A stretch of DNA of 64,000 nt from Gammaproteobacteria bacterium (GCA_029880855.1 JAOUNS010000004.1:186001-250000), one strand, 5' to 3'. Positions 54,112 to 62,925 are shown, numbered from the stretch's first letter. A program made the numbers and translations. The notes: generated by a model not told the origin, from the sequence alone.

Positions 54112-54921
54112 TCAACAACGACCAGAATAATCCAGCATGCCTTTTGGCTTGCCCTTGTTGGTAACAGGTCCACACCATGTACCGTTATCAACCCAGTAAC
54201 GTAACACGCTTGCCGGAATTCCCTTGCGGCAATCGTTCACATTACCCAATTTTTTCTCACATGCCTCGAGAATATCAACCCAGGCCAGTGGGTATCTTGC
54301 GCTGATAAATTTAGAATGATCATTAGTGTATGAAAAGTAAATAGAAGAATCCTGTGAAATATGTTCAGTATACATAAAGTCTATATCTTTACCCGGCCGG
54401 GATGAAATTAACAGTGCGCGAAGATCATTACAGCCTACTGCATATGCCGGCGCATCAGTACAGTGAAATAGTGAGGCGCTGCCTTCATAGGCAAATATAC
54501 TTTGTTTCACCCTGGCGCAGTACATCGAGTGCAAGCTACGCTCTCGATAATGAATATAATTGGCGCCACGTTTTGCTGCCTCAGTAATCATGCTTTTATC
54601 CAGACCAATCATATCATTATATTGAAGAATCGATTTTTCTGCGGGGTTAATACTTTCACCGTAACTCAATTCAAGTATCCATTGAACATCGCCGAGCGAT
54701 TTGCATTTTTGACCAAAAAGACTTGAGGTATAAACTGAGTAAGTTTGGTTTAACGTACCGTTTTTACTATGGTATGGGATAACAACGGGCATTGTATTTT
54801 CTGGGGCGCCCCAGGTTCCGTTATAACTTACCAGCCAGTCCTGGTAGAAAACACGTTGCGTTGCACAACCTGTTAATGCGAAGGACAAAATACACAGGAA
54901 AGAAAACTGTTTATGCATCAT
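54112..54921 (-). CDS. Lipoprotein of unknown function (269 aa)
   Basis: Signal sequence with lipobox ALTGC. Mature part ATQRVFYQDWLVSYNGTWGA, VYTSSLFGQKCKSLGDVQWI, then AYAVGCNDLRALLISSRPGK and cysteine-rich end (EACEKKLGNVNDCRKGIP, DYSGRC). AGGAGG lies 7 nt before the ATG. Not recognised. Confidence 0.65.
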   Translation of the reverse strand: MMHKQFSFLCILSFALTGCATQRVFYQDWLVSYNGTWGAPENTMPVVIPYHSKNGTLNQTYSVYTSSLFGQKCKSLGDVQWILELSYGESINPAEKSILQYNDMIGLDKSMITEAAKRGANYIHYRERSLHSMYCARVKQSIFAYEGSASLFHCTDAPAYAVGCNDLRALLISSRPGKDIDFMYTEHISQDSSIYFSYTNDHSKFISARYPLAWVDILEACEKKLGNVNDCRKGIPASVLRYWVDNGTWCGPVTNKGKPKGMLDYSGRC

Positions 54922-55082
54922 CGATTAGCCTCCTGTTTTTTCCACTCAAAAATAAATCAGATTAAATAGTCTGTCAAACGGGACCGGAGAACCAACAGCA
55001 CTGATATTCAGACTGGCTATTATTGTAAACAATTGCTCTCTGACACCGTTTAACCGACTTTTATTGGTCTCGCTTTTCTTTG

Positions 55083-55487
55083 TTAAGAAATGCCATCGCC
55101 ACCATGATTTTTACTGCCTGCCTCTTCTTCAAGCAATATGTTATATGCTGCACTGATAGATTTTGCTTCCATCTCACCTACCACTTCATATCCATCAGTC
55201 TTATAGAAGTATACTCGCCATTTATTCCCCAAAAATCCCGGCAATAACCATGCGGCGAGACTAAGAAAAAACAGAAAAGTTGAAAGCCCAGGAGACATGT
55301 TGTTGAGCATTTGAAATTTCATTATATTGATACCGTAAGTTAGTATAAAAAGAATTGCAAACACCAACCACATTTCATGCCACATCGCCCACCAGGTTCC
55401 CAAAAAAAATGCCGGCCATGAAAAGCCTTTCTTTACTGCAGTTTTATCATTTTTTTCCTTGTTTTCCAAAACATAATATTTTTTCAT
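55083..55487 (-). CDS. DUF2628-like membrane protein (134 aa)
   Basis: Starts MKKYYVLENKEKNDKTAVKK. FSWPAFFLGTWWAMWHEMWL is the DUF2628 opening, followed by two more hydrophobic helices (LVFAILFILTYGINI, STFLFFLSLAAWLLPGFLG) and GEMEAKSISAAYNILLEE. DUF2628 proteins are three-helix membrane proteins of unknown function. The longer frame from 55511 adds an unconserved octapeptide. Confidence 0.8.
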   Translation of the reverse strand: MKKYYVLENKEKNDKTAVKKGFSWPAFFLGTWWAMWHEMWLVFAILFILTYGINIMKFQMLNNMSPGLSTFLFFLSLAAWLLPGFLGNKWRVYFYKTDGYEVVGEMEAKSISAAYNILLEEEAGSKNHGGDGIS

Positions 55488-55559
55488 TTCATCACCCAAA
55501 TAAATTTCCACATTAAGCGAGACTGAAACATTAGACTCTGTCTCTGACCGCCCCGTTCA

Positions 55560-55919
55560 TCACCCCCGGCCCTGAATGTCGGCATATTCATCCAATAAAC
55601 AACGTAACGCAATCACTACAACCGTATCTATACTCCCTTCATGATCACGCAAGTATGACCTCACAGCCATCAGGAGAAAAGCGAATTGTTTTCCGAATTT
55701 TGTAACATCCAGTTGTTGCACACCAGGCTCAAGTGACAACAACCAACTCCTGCCACCTTGATAAATATAGAGATCATTCGGGTCATACCACGCAGGCCGG
55801 CTGGTTTCATCACTGCAATCCACCGCCAGGTGACAGCTGATTTCTCTATCCAATGCCAATAGCATTATTTTTATCACCTCAGGAGAGAAATCAAATTCAA
55901 TATAATAATTCTTGTCCAC
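55560..55919 (-). CDS. Hypothetical protein, immunity-like (119 aa)
   Basis: Starts at GTG: MDKNYYIEFDFSPEVIKIML, SWLLSLEPGVQQLDVTKFGK, VVIALRCLLDEYADIQGRG. No signal peptide, acidic. Not recognised; its size and neighbourhood among immunity-like genes are suggestive only. Confidence 0.5.
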   Translation of the reverse strand: MDKNYYIEFDFSPEVIKIMLLALDREISCHLAVDCSDETSRPAWYDPNDLYIYQGGRSWLLSLEPGVQQLDVTKFGKQFAFLLMAVRSYLRDHEGSIDTVVVIALRCLLDEYADIQGRG

Positions 55920-55976
55920 TTTTATACAATTATGTAATTAGACATAATTAAACGGAGCCGGATTCTCTTATTATCA

Positions 55977-56645
55977 CTACCGACTGTTATTGCAAAAATC
56001 ATCATCCGACAGCCATACTTCTACCGCTGAGTATTTCACATCCGGCATCTTTACATATTTAACAGGCAGATTCAGCTCACAATTTTTTGTTTTATAGAAA
56101 TTCATCACCTGTTCTGCAATGCGCACGGCTTTTTCTTTATCAGAATTAACAAAATATCTCACTTCACTGTTCTGTATCTTCCAAACTCTTTGCGCACCCG
56201 GCACCTTGTAGTTTTGCTGCAGCGAATTTCTTAACTCGTCAATAAAACTTCTTGTAGTTCGACCGTAAAACTGGACATACACCAAAGATTTCTTTTTATA
56301 GTCAGGGTTTAACTTTACCAATTCACCGGTTACCCAGGTCAGTTCTTTTTTTAGTGACGCATACGACTCCTTAGAGTCTTTTAACATCTCGGTCTCTTTC
56401 TTCTCTACCGCTTGTTTTTTTTCTGCTTCCTTGCTGCTGACTGCTTCAATTTTCTCTTGCGTAGCCCAGTCCACTTTTGTTGCCTGTGTAAACAAGCCTA
56501 TACCAAGCCCGACAAAAACAGAAATCGACAATTTGCCGACCTCAATCCACAACTTTGAAGTTTCCGCTTTGACTTTGGCGGTTTCTGCCTGAAGTTTTTT
56601 TAGTTGCGCCACTTTTATTTGATCATCAAGACTTGGTTCAGTCAT
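55977..56645 (-). CDS. Membrane-anchored coiled-coil protein (222 aa)
   Basis: MTEPSLDDQIKVAQLKKLQA begins a charged helix, a single membrane segment follows (GKLSISVFVGLGIGLFTQAT), then a long coiled coil (QEKIEAVSSKEAEKKQAVEK). The C-terminal 80 residues (VYVQFYGRTTRSFIDELRNS, VRIAEQVMNFYKTKNCELNL) look like a SPOR-type or LytR-C-like domain. Function unknown. Start at 56645; the frame extends 22 codons upstream through a REP-like palindrome. Confidence 0.6.
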   Translation of the reverse strand: MTEPSLDDQIKVAQLKKLQAETAKVKAETSKLWIEVGKLSISVFVGLGIGLFTQATKVDWATQEKIEAVSSKEAEKKQAVEKKETEMLKDSKESYASLKKELTWVTGELVKLNPDYKKKSLVYVQFYGRTTRSFIDELRNSLQQNYKVPGAQRVWKIQNSEVRYFVNSDKEKAVRIAEQVMNFYKTKNCELNLPVKYVKMPDVKYSAVEVWLSDDDFCNNSR

Positions 56646-56679
56646 ATTCCCTCTCCTTTTGTTTAATTCCAGCTCGCAG

Positions 56680-56705
56680 GTTGGGGGTAGTTTACGAACC
56701 CCAAC
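56680..56705. repeat. REP-like palindrome (GTTGGGG type)
   Basis: GTTGGGG (56680-56686) pairs with CCCCAAC (56699-56705). A similar unit follows near 56749-56776 (TTCACCCCAATCTGCG). Same family as the units at 59840 and 60966. Confidence 0.5.
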
Positions 56706-56902
56706 AGTCACATTACAAATTCATTGCTCATTTTTTTTATAGCGTTTGTTCGGAGTCATTCTTCACCCCAATCTGCGTGTTAAACAGGTATACTGACCCC
56801 GGAAGTCCTTTAACAAAGGTGGATACTGCCAACTTGTCTTGTCTAGCGCTGCAAGAGCCAACCCCGTGTTCTCGGAATACCGTGACTCATTAATATTTGA
56901 TC

Positions 56903-57481
56903 CTATTGTTCCAGGTTAAAATAGTGGCCGTTTAGCAGATCCAATACCCCGGTATGTGGCGCAGGATTTTCTTCCTTACAAAATGGCTTCAACTTCAGCT
57001 TTGACACATCCATCATTTGTGTCAACATTGTACCTCTCCCGATTATCCTATACCATGAACAGATATATGGTTGTTCGACTTCCATGGTGGCAATCAATCC
57101 ATCCTGGATTATATTATTGGAATCCGTTTTCAACAGAAAATATCTGTGCCCAATTGAGTTTTTATTAGAGTGATAATCGAAATAAACCTCTGCGACAGAA
57201 AAAAGATAAACCGTATACGCCCCCTTCACCGGTTGCATTATTTTATTCACACCAGGCCAGTCTGTTCCACTACTGATCCTTCCAGTCTCCAGTTTCACAA
57301 GTAGATCATTGTTTATATCAGCCTTCTCATACTTCTTTAATAGTTGAAAGATAACTGTATTTTTCTCTATTCCTGCAGCAGTAACAGAGACACAGTCAAA
57401 TATCAGCATAAAAGATACAAGAAAAAGCAGTATATAATGCTTCAAGAAACGTAATCCATATACACCCTTATGGTCATTCAT
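56903..57481 (-). CDS. Exported protein of unknown function (192 aa)
   Basis: Charged start MNDHKGVYGLRFLKHYI, hydrophobic LLFLVSFMLIFDCVSVTA, then KNTVIFQLLKKYEKADINND and PVKGAYTVYLFSVAEVYFDY. Starts 12 nt after GAGGA. Not recognised. No gene is supported in the 257 nt between its stop and the next one upstream of 56645. Confidence 0.6.
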   Translation of the reverse strand: MNDHKGVYGLRFLKHYILLFLVSFMLIFDCVSVTAAGIEKNTVIFQLLKKYEKADINNDLLVKLETGRISSGTDWPGVNKIMQPVKGAYTVYLFSVAEVYFDYHSNKNSIGHRYFLLKTDSNNIIQDGLIATMEVEQPYICSWYRIIGRGTMLTQMMDVSKLKLKPFCKEENPAPHTGVLDLLNGHYFNLEQ

Positions 57482-57627
57482 GACTTATTCCTCAACATAA
57501 AAGTAACAACACAAAAGAGGTCGGAGTCGTCACTGCCCCCTTTTGCTTCTCCTTTTTGGGAAGCGGTTGCTTCCGATTTAAAGTGTCCGTTAAACTGGGG
57601 GAGGTTCACTCTGTCCCCCAAATATTT

Positions 57628-58341
57628 TTAGAATTGTGGGAAAGGTGCACCAAATGAGTTCCGACTATACTGATACCATGATCCCATCCATCCTGGATGA
57701 CCAGGTTTCCAGGTTGCTGCAGTAAGATCCGTACTGCCACACACAGTTTGCTTGTAAGCTTTATTAGGCCCTCGTGCTATTTCACACTTTTTCTTTGTTT
57801 CATGGCAGTGGACTGAATATCTACTTGCTCCATCCTTATGACGATCTTCCTGATAGCAAAATGCCTTATCCGGATAACTCTCGCGTTTTGATGATAACAC
57901 GGCTTTATCAATCAGAGACGCATTGTTTTCCAGTGTTAAAAATACTGATTTTCTTACTTGATTTACCGCATCATTAACTTGTTTGTTCCTGGCTTTGAGG
58001 TCAGCATATTTATTTTTTATTGTTCCGTCAGAAGAACTCGCCAACGCCAACTCTTCTGATAATTTGTCATTCTGAACACTAAGTGTCTCGATCGTATCCA
58101 AAGCAATCTGGAGTTTCTGATTCAGCTCTACTACACCACGCTTCCATTTAAAGCCAACGATACTTCCCTCTTCAAAACCTGCATTAATCAATATGTCATT
58201 TAATTTTGAAGGATATGCGAGCAATAGTATCGCAAAAACAAAAACAGATAAATCACGAAGCAGCGCAACCAGATCCTTGGAAAAAGAAACCCACTTTCCC
58301 ATATTCTCACTTTTATGCGGTTTTTTATCTTTCTCTGCCAT
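57628..58341 (-). CDS. Membrane-anchored coiled-coil protein (237 aa)
   Basis: One membrane helix (LSVFVFAILLLAYPSKLNDI), then coiled coil (LNQKLQIALDTIETLSVQND; YADLKARNKQVNDAVNQVRK) and a Cys-rich, Pro/Gly/Trp-rich tail (CYQEDRHKDG, CHETKKKCEIARG, HPGWMGSWYQYSRNS). ATG at 58341 is favoured over 58347 by GAGGG spacing. Not recognised. Layout resembles the gene at 55977. Confidence 0.6.
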   Translation of the reverse strand: MAEKDKKPHKSENMGKWVSFSKDLVALLRDLSVFVFAILLLAYPSKLNDILINAGFEEGSIVGFKWKRGVVELNQKLQIALDTIETLSVQNDKLSEELALASSSDGTIKNKYADLKARNKQVNDAVNQVRKSVFLTLENNASLIDKAVLSSKRESYPDKAFCYQEDRHKDGASRYSVHCHETKKKCEIARGPNKAYKQTVCGSTDLTAATWKPGHPGWMGSWYQYSRNSFGAPFPQF

Positions 58342-58383
58342 ATCCATCCCTCTTCGTTAACAATAATAGAATTAAAGAACTAT

Positions 58384-58415
58384 AAAAGGGGTCGGAGTCG
58401 TCACCGACTCCTTTT
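58384..58415. terminator. Palindromic hairpin with flanking A/T runs
   Basis: AAAAGGGGTCGG (58384-58395) pairs with CCGACTCCTTTT (58404-58415) with one mismatch around AGTCGTCA, followed by ATTTTTTTC on the plus strand. It can terminate transcription from either side, and is one of a repeated GGAGTCGTCA family. Confidence 0.65.
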
Positions 58416-58438
58416 ATTTTTTTCTTAAGATACTTCGC

Positions 58439-59026
58439 CTATTTTCCCGTCCCTTTTATCCGGTCAGAGATATTTTTTTTCGCAATATTGTAATATCGCA
58501 CACAATCATCCAACACATATGAATATTCATGCCGGCGAGTTATATCTTTGCCTTTATCGCCAAGTACCATCAACACTTTTCCATTATTAAAATAGTACCT
58601 GTATTCATTTTTAACTGTTTTATTCTCATCAAAAGCTTCCATCCCAACAACACCATCTTCACGCAAATCCTTGGCGTGTGCTTCAGTTATCATAATATGA
58701 CTGTTGTATCTGTATGATTCTTCTAAAACAAAGAAAGGCTTACCTTTAAAGTAATAGTATTCAGTATGCGATTTTCCGGTTTCTCCAAAGTGGGACACCT
58801 CAATTAATCTGATATCACCATTGGCATCAGTGTAAGCCAATCCTTCTGAACCCTCTGCAGATTCTTGCGAGACTTCAAATCTAATTGACTCATATTTCTT
58901 AAGATCGTCACGTATTAACTTGTACTCATTCTTAATCCATATGATTTGATTCGGCTCAGGACCTGCCCAAACACTGACAGATATCGTGAACAGCATAGTT
59001 ATTATCGCAAGCTTTATCTGCCTCAT
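58439..59026 (-). CDS. Exported protein of unknown function (195 aa)
   Basis: Signal peptide MRQIKLAIITMLFTISVSVWA, mature part GPEPNQIIWIKNEYKLIRDD. Beta-rich middle (EYYYFKGKPFFVLEESYRYN, NEYRYYFNNGKVLMVLGDKG). No other family signs. Strand and position match the preceding exported genes. Confidence 0.6.
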   Translation of the reverse strand: MRQIKLAIITMLFTISVSVWAGPEPNQIIWIKNEYKLIRDDLKKYESIRFEVSQESAEGSEGLAYTDANGDIRLIEVSHFGETGKSHTEYYYFKGKPFFVLEESYRYNSHIMITEAHAKDLREDGVVGMEAFDENKTVKNEYRYYFNNGKVLMVLGDKGKDITRRHEYSYVLDDCVRYYNIAKKNISDRIKGTGK

Positions 59027-59290
59027 AGAATGTCCTTATTTTTTTCGTCTTAAGCTCGTAGGTTGATGAAATGTAAATGCGAATGAGACGCATTTGTCAC
59101 CGACCCCTTTTTCGACCCCTTTTTCGCAGGTCGATTCCGCAGTAAAGTGTCATAGGTCGCGTCTCCTCTGTTGGGTGGTAAGCCCATCTGAGTTTATCTC
59201 TGGATGCCTCCACGGGGGAGGCGACGACTTATGATTTTCAGAGTCGTCACCGACCCCTTTTATTTCCCAACCTACGGTCCTTCAGAGGGA

Positions 59291-59623
59291 TTAAAATTTG
59301 ACCTTCAAATTATTCAAATCATTCAAATTCACAGTATGACCTTTTGTACAACCATCGGAATCATAAAAGTCAACCTCTACCATTGCTTTAGTTTGTGCTG
59401 CGAGGTAGAGTAACTCCTTAAATTCCGTAAACTCGTCATGCTTTCTTTTTATTCTAAACACCGTTTCTTTATTGCACTTGTTGGTTTTTAACTGGAAATA
59501 AATACCGTCACTATAGGCATATAGTAATGATAATTTTCCATCAATCGTCTTTGCCTGAGTTGATGTCGGAACAAAAAACAGGGTTATCAGCATCATTATC
59601 AAACCATAATTTTTTCTAATCAT
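59291..59623 (-). CDS. Small exported protein (110 aa)
   Basis: Signal peptide MIRKNYGLIMMLITLFFVPT ending TSTQA. Mature part KTIDGKLSLLYAYSDGIYFQ, with two cysteines. GAGGA lies ahead of the ATG. Not recognised. Confidence 0.6.
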   Translation of the reverse strand: MIRKNYGLIMMLITLFFVPTSTQAKTIDGKLSLLYAYSDGIYFQLKTNKCNKETVFRIKRKHDEFTEFKELLYLAAQTKAMVEVDFYDSDGCTKGHTVNLNDLNNLKVKF

Positions 59624-59661
59624 ATAAAATCCTCTACATAAATAATAATACCTAATTAAAT

Positions 59662-59733
59662 AAAGGGAACGGAGGGATTAAACTTTGACCAAACCGTCGA
59701 AGTGGTTAAAAAATATTTCCTCCGTCCCTTTTT
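59662..59733. repeat. Long imperfect inverted repeat (GGGACGGAGG type)
   Basis: AAAGGGAACGGAGG at the left pairs with CCTCCGTCCCTTT at the right around about 45 nt that include GACCAAACCGTCGAAGTGG. The same element recurs at 60995-61065, where the arms are perfect. Confidence 0.7.
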
Positions 59734-59778
59734 ATTTTTAAGACGCAGAGTTATGCGTAATTTTGTGGGGATCGCTCA

Positions 59779-59830
59779 GGGTCAGTACCCTTTATTATTT
59801 ACAACAACCTAATTTAAAGGGTACTGACCC
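59779..59830. repeat. 15-bp perfect inverted repeat (GGGTCAGTACCC type)
   Basis: GGGTCAGTACCCTTT (59779-59793) pairs with AAAGGGTACTGACCC (59816-59830) around 22 nt. Part of the repeat cluster between the genes at 59291 and 60025; no gene is seen between 59624 and 60024. Confidence 0.75.
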
Positions 59831-59839
59831 CTTTTTCCC

Positions 59840-59864
59840 GTTGGGGTTCATTCTTCACCCCAAC
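59840..59864. repeat. REP-like palindrome (GTTGGGG type)
   Basis: GTTGGGG (59840-59846) and CCCCAAC (59858-59864), followed by CTACGGTCC. Same family as those at 56680 and 60966. Confidence 0.55.
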
Positions 59865-59950
59865 CTACGGTCCTAAGAGCTTCTTTTGTGACTTCAATAT
59901 TATCTGCCCTTATCCCAATATTTTTTGCTATATAGTTAAAATCACTTTCA

Positions 59951-60021
59951 AGATATTTGGGGTCAGAGTAAAAATCAAACACCATCTTTCAATTCTATTT
60001 TTACTCTGACCCCAAATATCT
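59951..60021. repeat. 25-bp perfect inverted repeat with T-rich flank
   Basis: Left arm 59951-59975 and right arm 59997-60021 are perfect reverse complements over 25 bp (core GGGGTCAGAGTAAAAA / TTTTTACTCTGACCCC) around 21 nt. It lies immediately after the stop codon of the gene at 60025, so it may also shape that transcript's 3' end. The inner 55 bp recur at 61071-61125. Confidence 0.8.
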
Positions 60022-60024
60022 TTT

Positions 60025-60924
60025 TTATAACTCCTTTGCCTTGTCAATTTCTTTCTTGGAAAAATGACAGTCACCTTTGCTACAAAAATAAATTTCGTAC
60101 ACCCTGAGCTTGCCATTATAGGGAAAAAACACGATTCTACTTACAATTGAGCCGGAGTAGAATTTGTAGATCTCGCCAACCCCAATTTTGTCCTGAATTC
60201 GTGTTTGTCGTGAAGGTTCGCTCTCACGCAATGCAGTCAGAACACTGTTTTTATCCCCAACCAGTGCATCTATGATCTCCTGATCCGGCTTGTCCAGAAA
60301 ATCCGCATAGCGGCGTTTGACCGACAATATTTTACCATCTTTATATATCTCAAAATCCGGTCTCAGGAGTTTTAAAACTGTTGGTATATCCCTGTTTTTC
60401 ACTGCCTCAGTGAATTCTTTCGATGCATCTACTTTAAAATCAATGTCATCCATAAATTCTTTACTTATACCAATCTTGATACTGACCAATTTGTTTTCAT
60501 CATCATATTGAAGGCTGTAATTTTTATTATTGTAGAGATGCAGTGTTTTATTTTTTCCAGGGACAGGTTTTTGCATATCTGACTTGCCGATCTTCTTTTC
60601 AACCGACTCAAGTGAATCACCAAGCATCACACCTTTGAATGGAGTCATCTCAACGGGATAACCGGTGATTTGAATAGCGGAAACGTTATGTGGAAAATCT
60701 TGTTTTAAATATTCAAAAACAATGTGCGATGTCATGTTCAAATAATAAATATGATACAACTTATATTCATTTTCCATAACGTCATGCGGCTGTCCGTAAT
60801 GGTTGATTACACCATCTTTCATTTGCCACAAATAGAACCCGTTTAACTCCATCAGCAATTCTGCTTGAACCATCCGAGCGGGTAACAGAACAACTGCCAG
60901 AAACAAAACGTAGAATATTTTCAT
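60025..60924 (-). CDS. Exported protein, paralogue of the gene at 34899 (299 aa)
   Basis: Signal peptide MKIFYVLFLAVVLLPARMVQA, then LMELNGFYLWQMKDGVINHY, FEYLKQDFPHNVSAIQITGY, GVMLGDSLESVEKKIGK, YNNKNYSLQYDDENKLVSIK, ILSVKRRYADFLDKPDQEII and IYKFYSGSIVSRIVFFPYNG, matching the 34899 protein segment for segment. GAGGCG lies ahead of the ATG. The C-terminus is shorter than in the paralogue. Function unknown. Confidence 0.7.
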   Translation of the reverse strand: MKIFYVLFLAVVLLPARMVQAELLMELNGFYLWQMKDGVINHYGQPHDVMENEYKLYHIYYLNMTSHIVFEYLKQDFPHNVSAIQITGYPVEMTPFKGVMLGDSLESVEKKIGKSDMQKPVPGKNKTLHLYNNKNYSLQYDDENKLVSIKIGISKEFMDDIDFKVDASKEFTEAVKNRDIPTVLKLLRPDFEIYKDGKILSVKRRYADFLDKPDQEIIDALVGDKNSVLTALRESEPSRQTRIQDKIGVGEIYKFYSGSIVSRIVFFPYNGKLRVYEIYFCSKGDCHFSKKEIDKAKEL

Positions 60925-60965
60925 ATACGCCTCATACTAGATCGTAGATTGGGGTTAGCCCGTAG

Positions 60966-60990
60966 GTTGGGGTGAAGGATGAACCCCAAC
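60966..60990. repeat. REP-like palindrome (GTTGGGG type)
   Basis: GTTGGGG (60966-60972) and CCCCAAC (60984-60990) around TGAAGGATGAA; CGTAG precedes it. A partial copy (GATTGGGGTTAG) lies just upstream. Confidence 0.6.
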
Positions 60991-60994
60991 AATT

Positions 60995-61065
60995 AAAGGG
61001 GACGGAGGGTTTAAATAGTGACCAACCGAACCAAGTGGTTAAAAAATAATCCCTCCGTCCCCTTT
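60995..61065. repeat. 15-bp perfect inverted repeat (GGGGACGGAGGG type)
   Basis: AAAGGGGACGGAGGG (60995-61009) pairs with CCCTCCGTCCCCTTT (61051-61065) around 41 nt that contain AACCAAGTGGTT. Second copy of the element at 59662. No gene is supported from 60925 to 61260. Confidence 0.8.
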
Positions 61066-61070
61066 TATTA

Positions 61071-61140
61071 GAGTAAAAATCAAACACCATCTTTCAATTC
61101 TATTTTTACTCTGACCCCAAATATCCTGACCCCAAATATC
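61071..61140. repeat. Copy of the 59966-60020 element, plus tandem CTGACCCCAAATATC
   Basis: 61071-61125 repeats 59966-60020 base for base (55 bp). CTGACCCCAAATATC is then repeated once more at 61126-61140. The left arm of the original hairpin is missing, so this is a truncated copy. It abuts the element at 60995. Confidence 0.8.
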
Positions 61141-61260
61141 CTTAATACAAGATCAAAAAATACCTCGCGTGTCCACCCAATTGTGTTTATGCCTAAATCA
61201 TTGTTTTTGATCGTTATTTTGTGGGGATACCTCAGTCTCTGACCCCGTTTTTCGTTTCGT

Positions 61261-62625
61261 TTATATTTCAAATTTATCATATGGATGAAACTCCGTAACT
61301 GCCCCTGTCTCTTTATCAAATTTTGCAGTGGCAAGTATAATTTTCACCGGTATCCAATCAATTAAACTTGAAAAATCCATGCCTCTGATATCATCACAAG
61401 CATTTTCATTGGCCATAACCAACACTAGCACCAGTTCAGAAATATCATTTTTATTTGCGTAATTTAACGCTTCATTCATTGAATACTTAACACTTTCAAC
61501 AACATGTCTTGGTTCTCTTATAACTGTAACATCAAAAGCAATTTTTATATTTTCGTGTACAGCCACAATATCCACAGAACTGTGCAAAACAAAATCCACC
61601 TCGTCATATTTCCTTTTCAACCATTTATATACTTCCTTCTCGGTGTTAATACCAATATTCCTCATCAACTGAGCATTCAGTCTTTCCTCTTGTCGAGATA
61701 ACACAACATCTCTCACGTCCTCAATCGCGTCATCTGATACACCTACGCTTAATAGATCATTAGCATACTTTAAAAAACCTTCTGAACTGTACATAAGGAA
61801 ATTATCGACATTTGACCTTATTGATATCTCACTAACCAATTCTGGTCTTGGAGATATAGTCTTTAAACTATTTTGTTTTATTTTCAACCACCAGTCTTCC
61901 TTGCTATCATCAGTTACAAAAATAATATTTTTTATATCTGTTTTTTTCGCATAATCAATAATCTGAGACCAAACAATATAATCACTATACAGCCTTTGAT
62001 AAGATATACCGTCATATGTAAAAACTGGTATATTTGTATTATTCTTGTTACTATCCATATACCCTGGCGGGATTTTTTTATCAAACCTAACACTTGCCTT
62101 CTTTTCCAGTTTATCTATTTCATCTTGATTAGCTGGCTTGCTACCAACTCTATTATTTAATAATTCGTCTAACTTACTCCTAACCGGATCATCATTCATC
62201 ACACTGTAGTGCTGTTTTTCTAATAAATCGAGTTCTTTCTTAAACTGGGTTGCGGCCGAATCTATCTCTATCAAAAATTTTTCTGGCTCAATTGTTGAAT
62301 GTCTTTTCTTAAGGTTTAATGAGTCTAACTCTTTCCTGAGTGACGAAACACCTTTAGAAACTATATTTTTCACCTCAGAAAATTTTTCGTTTTGTTCTGC
62401 AATGACTTTAAGTCGATTCCTCTGATATTCTAGTGCAACATGGTATGGAATCCATATTCTATCCTTAACACTCTCGATAACATTTAACAACTGTTCTGTT
62501 GTGCTGACTTGGTACCTGTATAAGTTCAGCAACACATTTGCATCAAACACAATCACCGCGTTTTTCCATATTTCTGAAAACTCACTATTTGAGTGACTGT
62601 AAAAACCTTTGAACTTATTTTTCAT
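61261..62625 (-). CDS. PIN-like nuclease domain protein (454 aa)
   Basis: N-terminal PIN-like domain with the acidic AVIVFDANVLLNLYRYQVST and later NIIFVTDDSKEDWW (DDxxxDWW, as in PIN_8/DUF4935 domains), separated by a helical insert (EFLIEIDSAATQFK-type, YQRNRLKVIAEQNEKFSEV). C-terminal VDIVAVHENIKIAFDVTVIR and IDWIPVKIILATAKF form a restriction-endonuclease-like segment (D...D-x-V). Such proteins are found in defence islands and toxin contexts. No signal peptide. Start at 62625 has no strong ribosome-binding site. Confidence 0.75.
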   Translation of the reverse strand: MKNKFKGFYSHSNSEFSEIWKNAVIVFDANVLLNLYRYQVSTTEQLLNVIESVKDRIWIPYHVALEYQRNRLKVIAEQNEKFSEVKNIVSKGVSSLRKELDSLNLKKRHSTIEPEKFLIEIDSAATQFKKELDLLEKQHYSVMNDDPVRSKLDELLNNRVGSKPANQDEIDKLEKKASVRFDKKIPPGYMDSNKNNTNIPVFTYDGISYQRLYSDYIVWSQIIDYAKKTDIKNIIFVTDDSKEDWWLKIKQNSLKTISPRPELVSEISIRSNVDNFLMYSSEGFLKYANDLLSVGVSDDAIEDVRDVVLSRQEERLNAQLMRNIGINTEKEVYKWLKRKYDEVDFVLHSSVDIVAVHENIKIAFDVTVIREPRHVVESVKYSMNEALNYANKNDISELVLVLVMANENACDDIRGMDFSSLIDWIPVKIILATAKFDKETGAVTEFHPYDKFEI

Positions 62626-62687
62626 AAAAAAGTATTACTCGTAAAATTTATAAAACTATTCACCGTCATAAAAATCACAACAAAAAC

Positions 62688-62722
62688 AACAAAAAACAGC
62701 CCTTGGCTGCTTTTTGTCGTTT
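62688..62722 (-). terminator. Rho-independent terminator after the DUF4062 gene
   Basis: CAGCC (62697-62701) pairs with GGCTG (62705-62709), extended by A/T pairs. On the minus strand it is followed by TTTTTTGTTGTTTTTGTTG. It sits between the DUF4062 gene and the PIN-like gene. Confidence 0.7.
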
Positions 62723-62862
62723 TTGTTATTAGCAGTCTTTCCACTTGCTACTGTTAAACACTATTATTCACTAATACCATTACGAAACTGCTTCACTTCA
62801 TTCGCAATGGCTGGTTTAAATTCGCTTACTTCATTTTCTTGCCTTTGTTTGTTCTTGATAAA

Positions 62863-62925
62863 AAACCGGGGTCAGATACAAGTAACTTCTAATATTAGAG
62901 AATATCTGTATTCTGACTCCGGTTT
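62863..62925. repeat. Imperfect inverted repeat (GGGGTCAGA type)
   Basis: AAACCGGGGTCAGATACA on the left and TGTATTCTGACTCCGGTTT on the right pair with one or two mismatches around 26 nt. It lies just past the stop of the DUF4062 gene. Apart from this element and the terminator I see nothing else in 62626-62942. Confidence 0.65.

Noticed and set aside
61080-61334. 84-codon minus-strand frame
   Set aside because: It is made of repeat DNA (the duplicated 55-bp element) and overlaps the PIN-like gene's 3' end.
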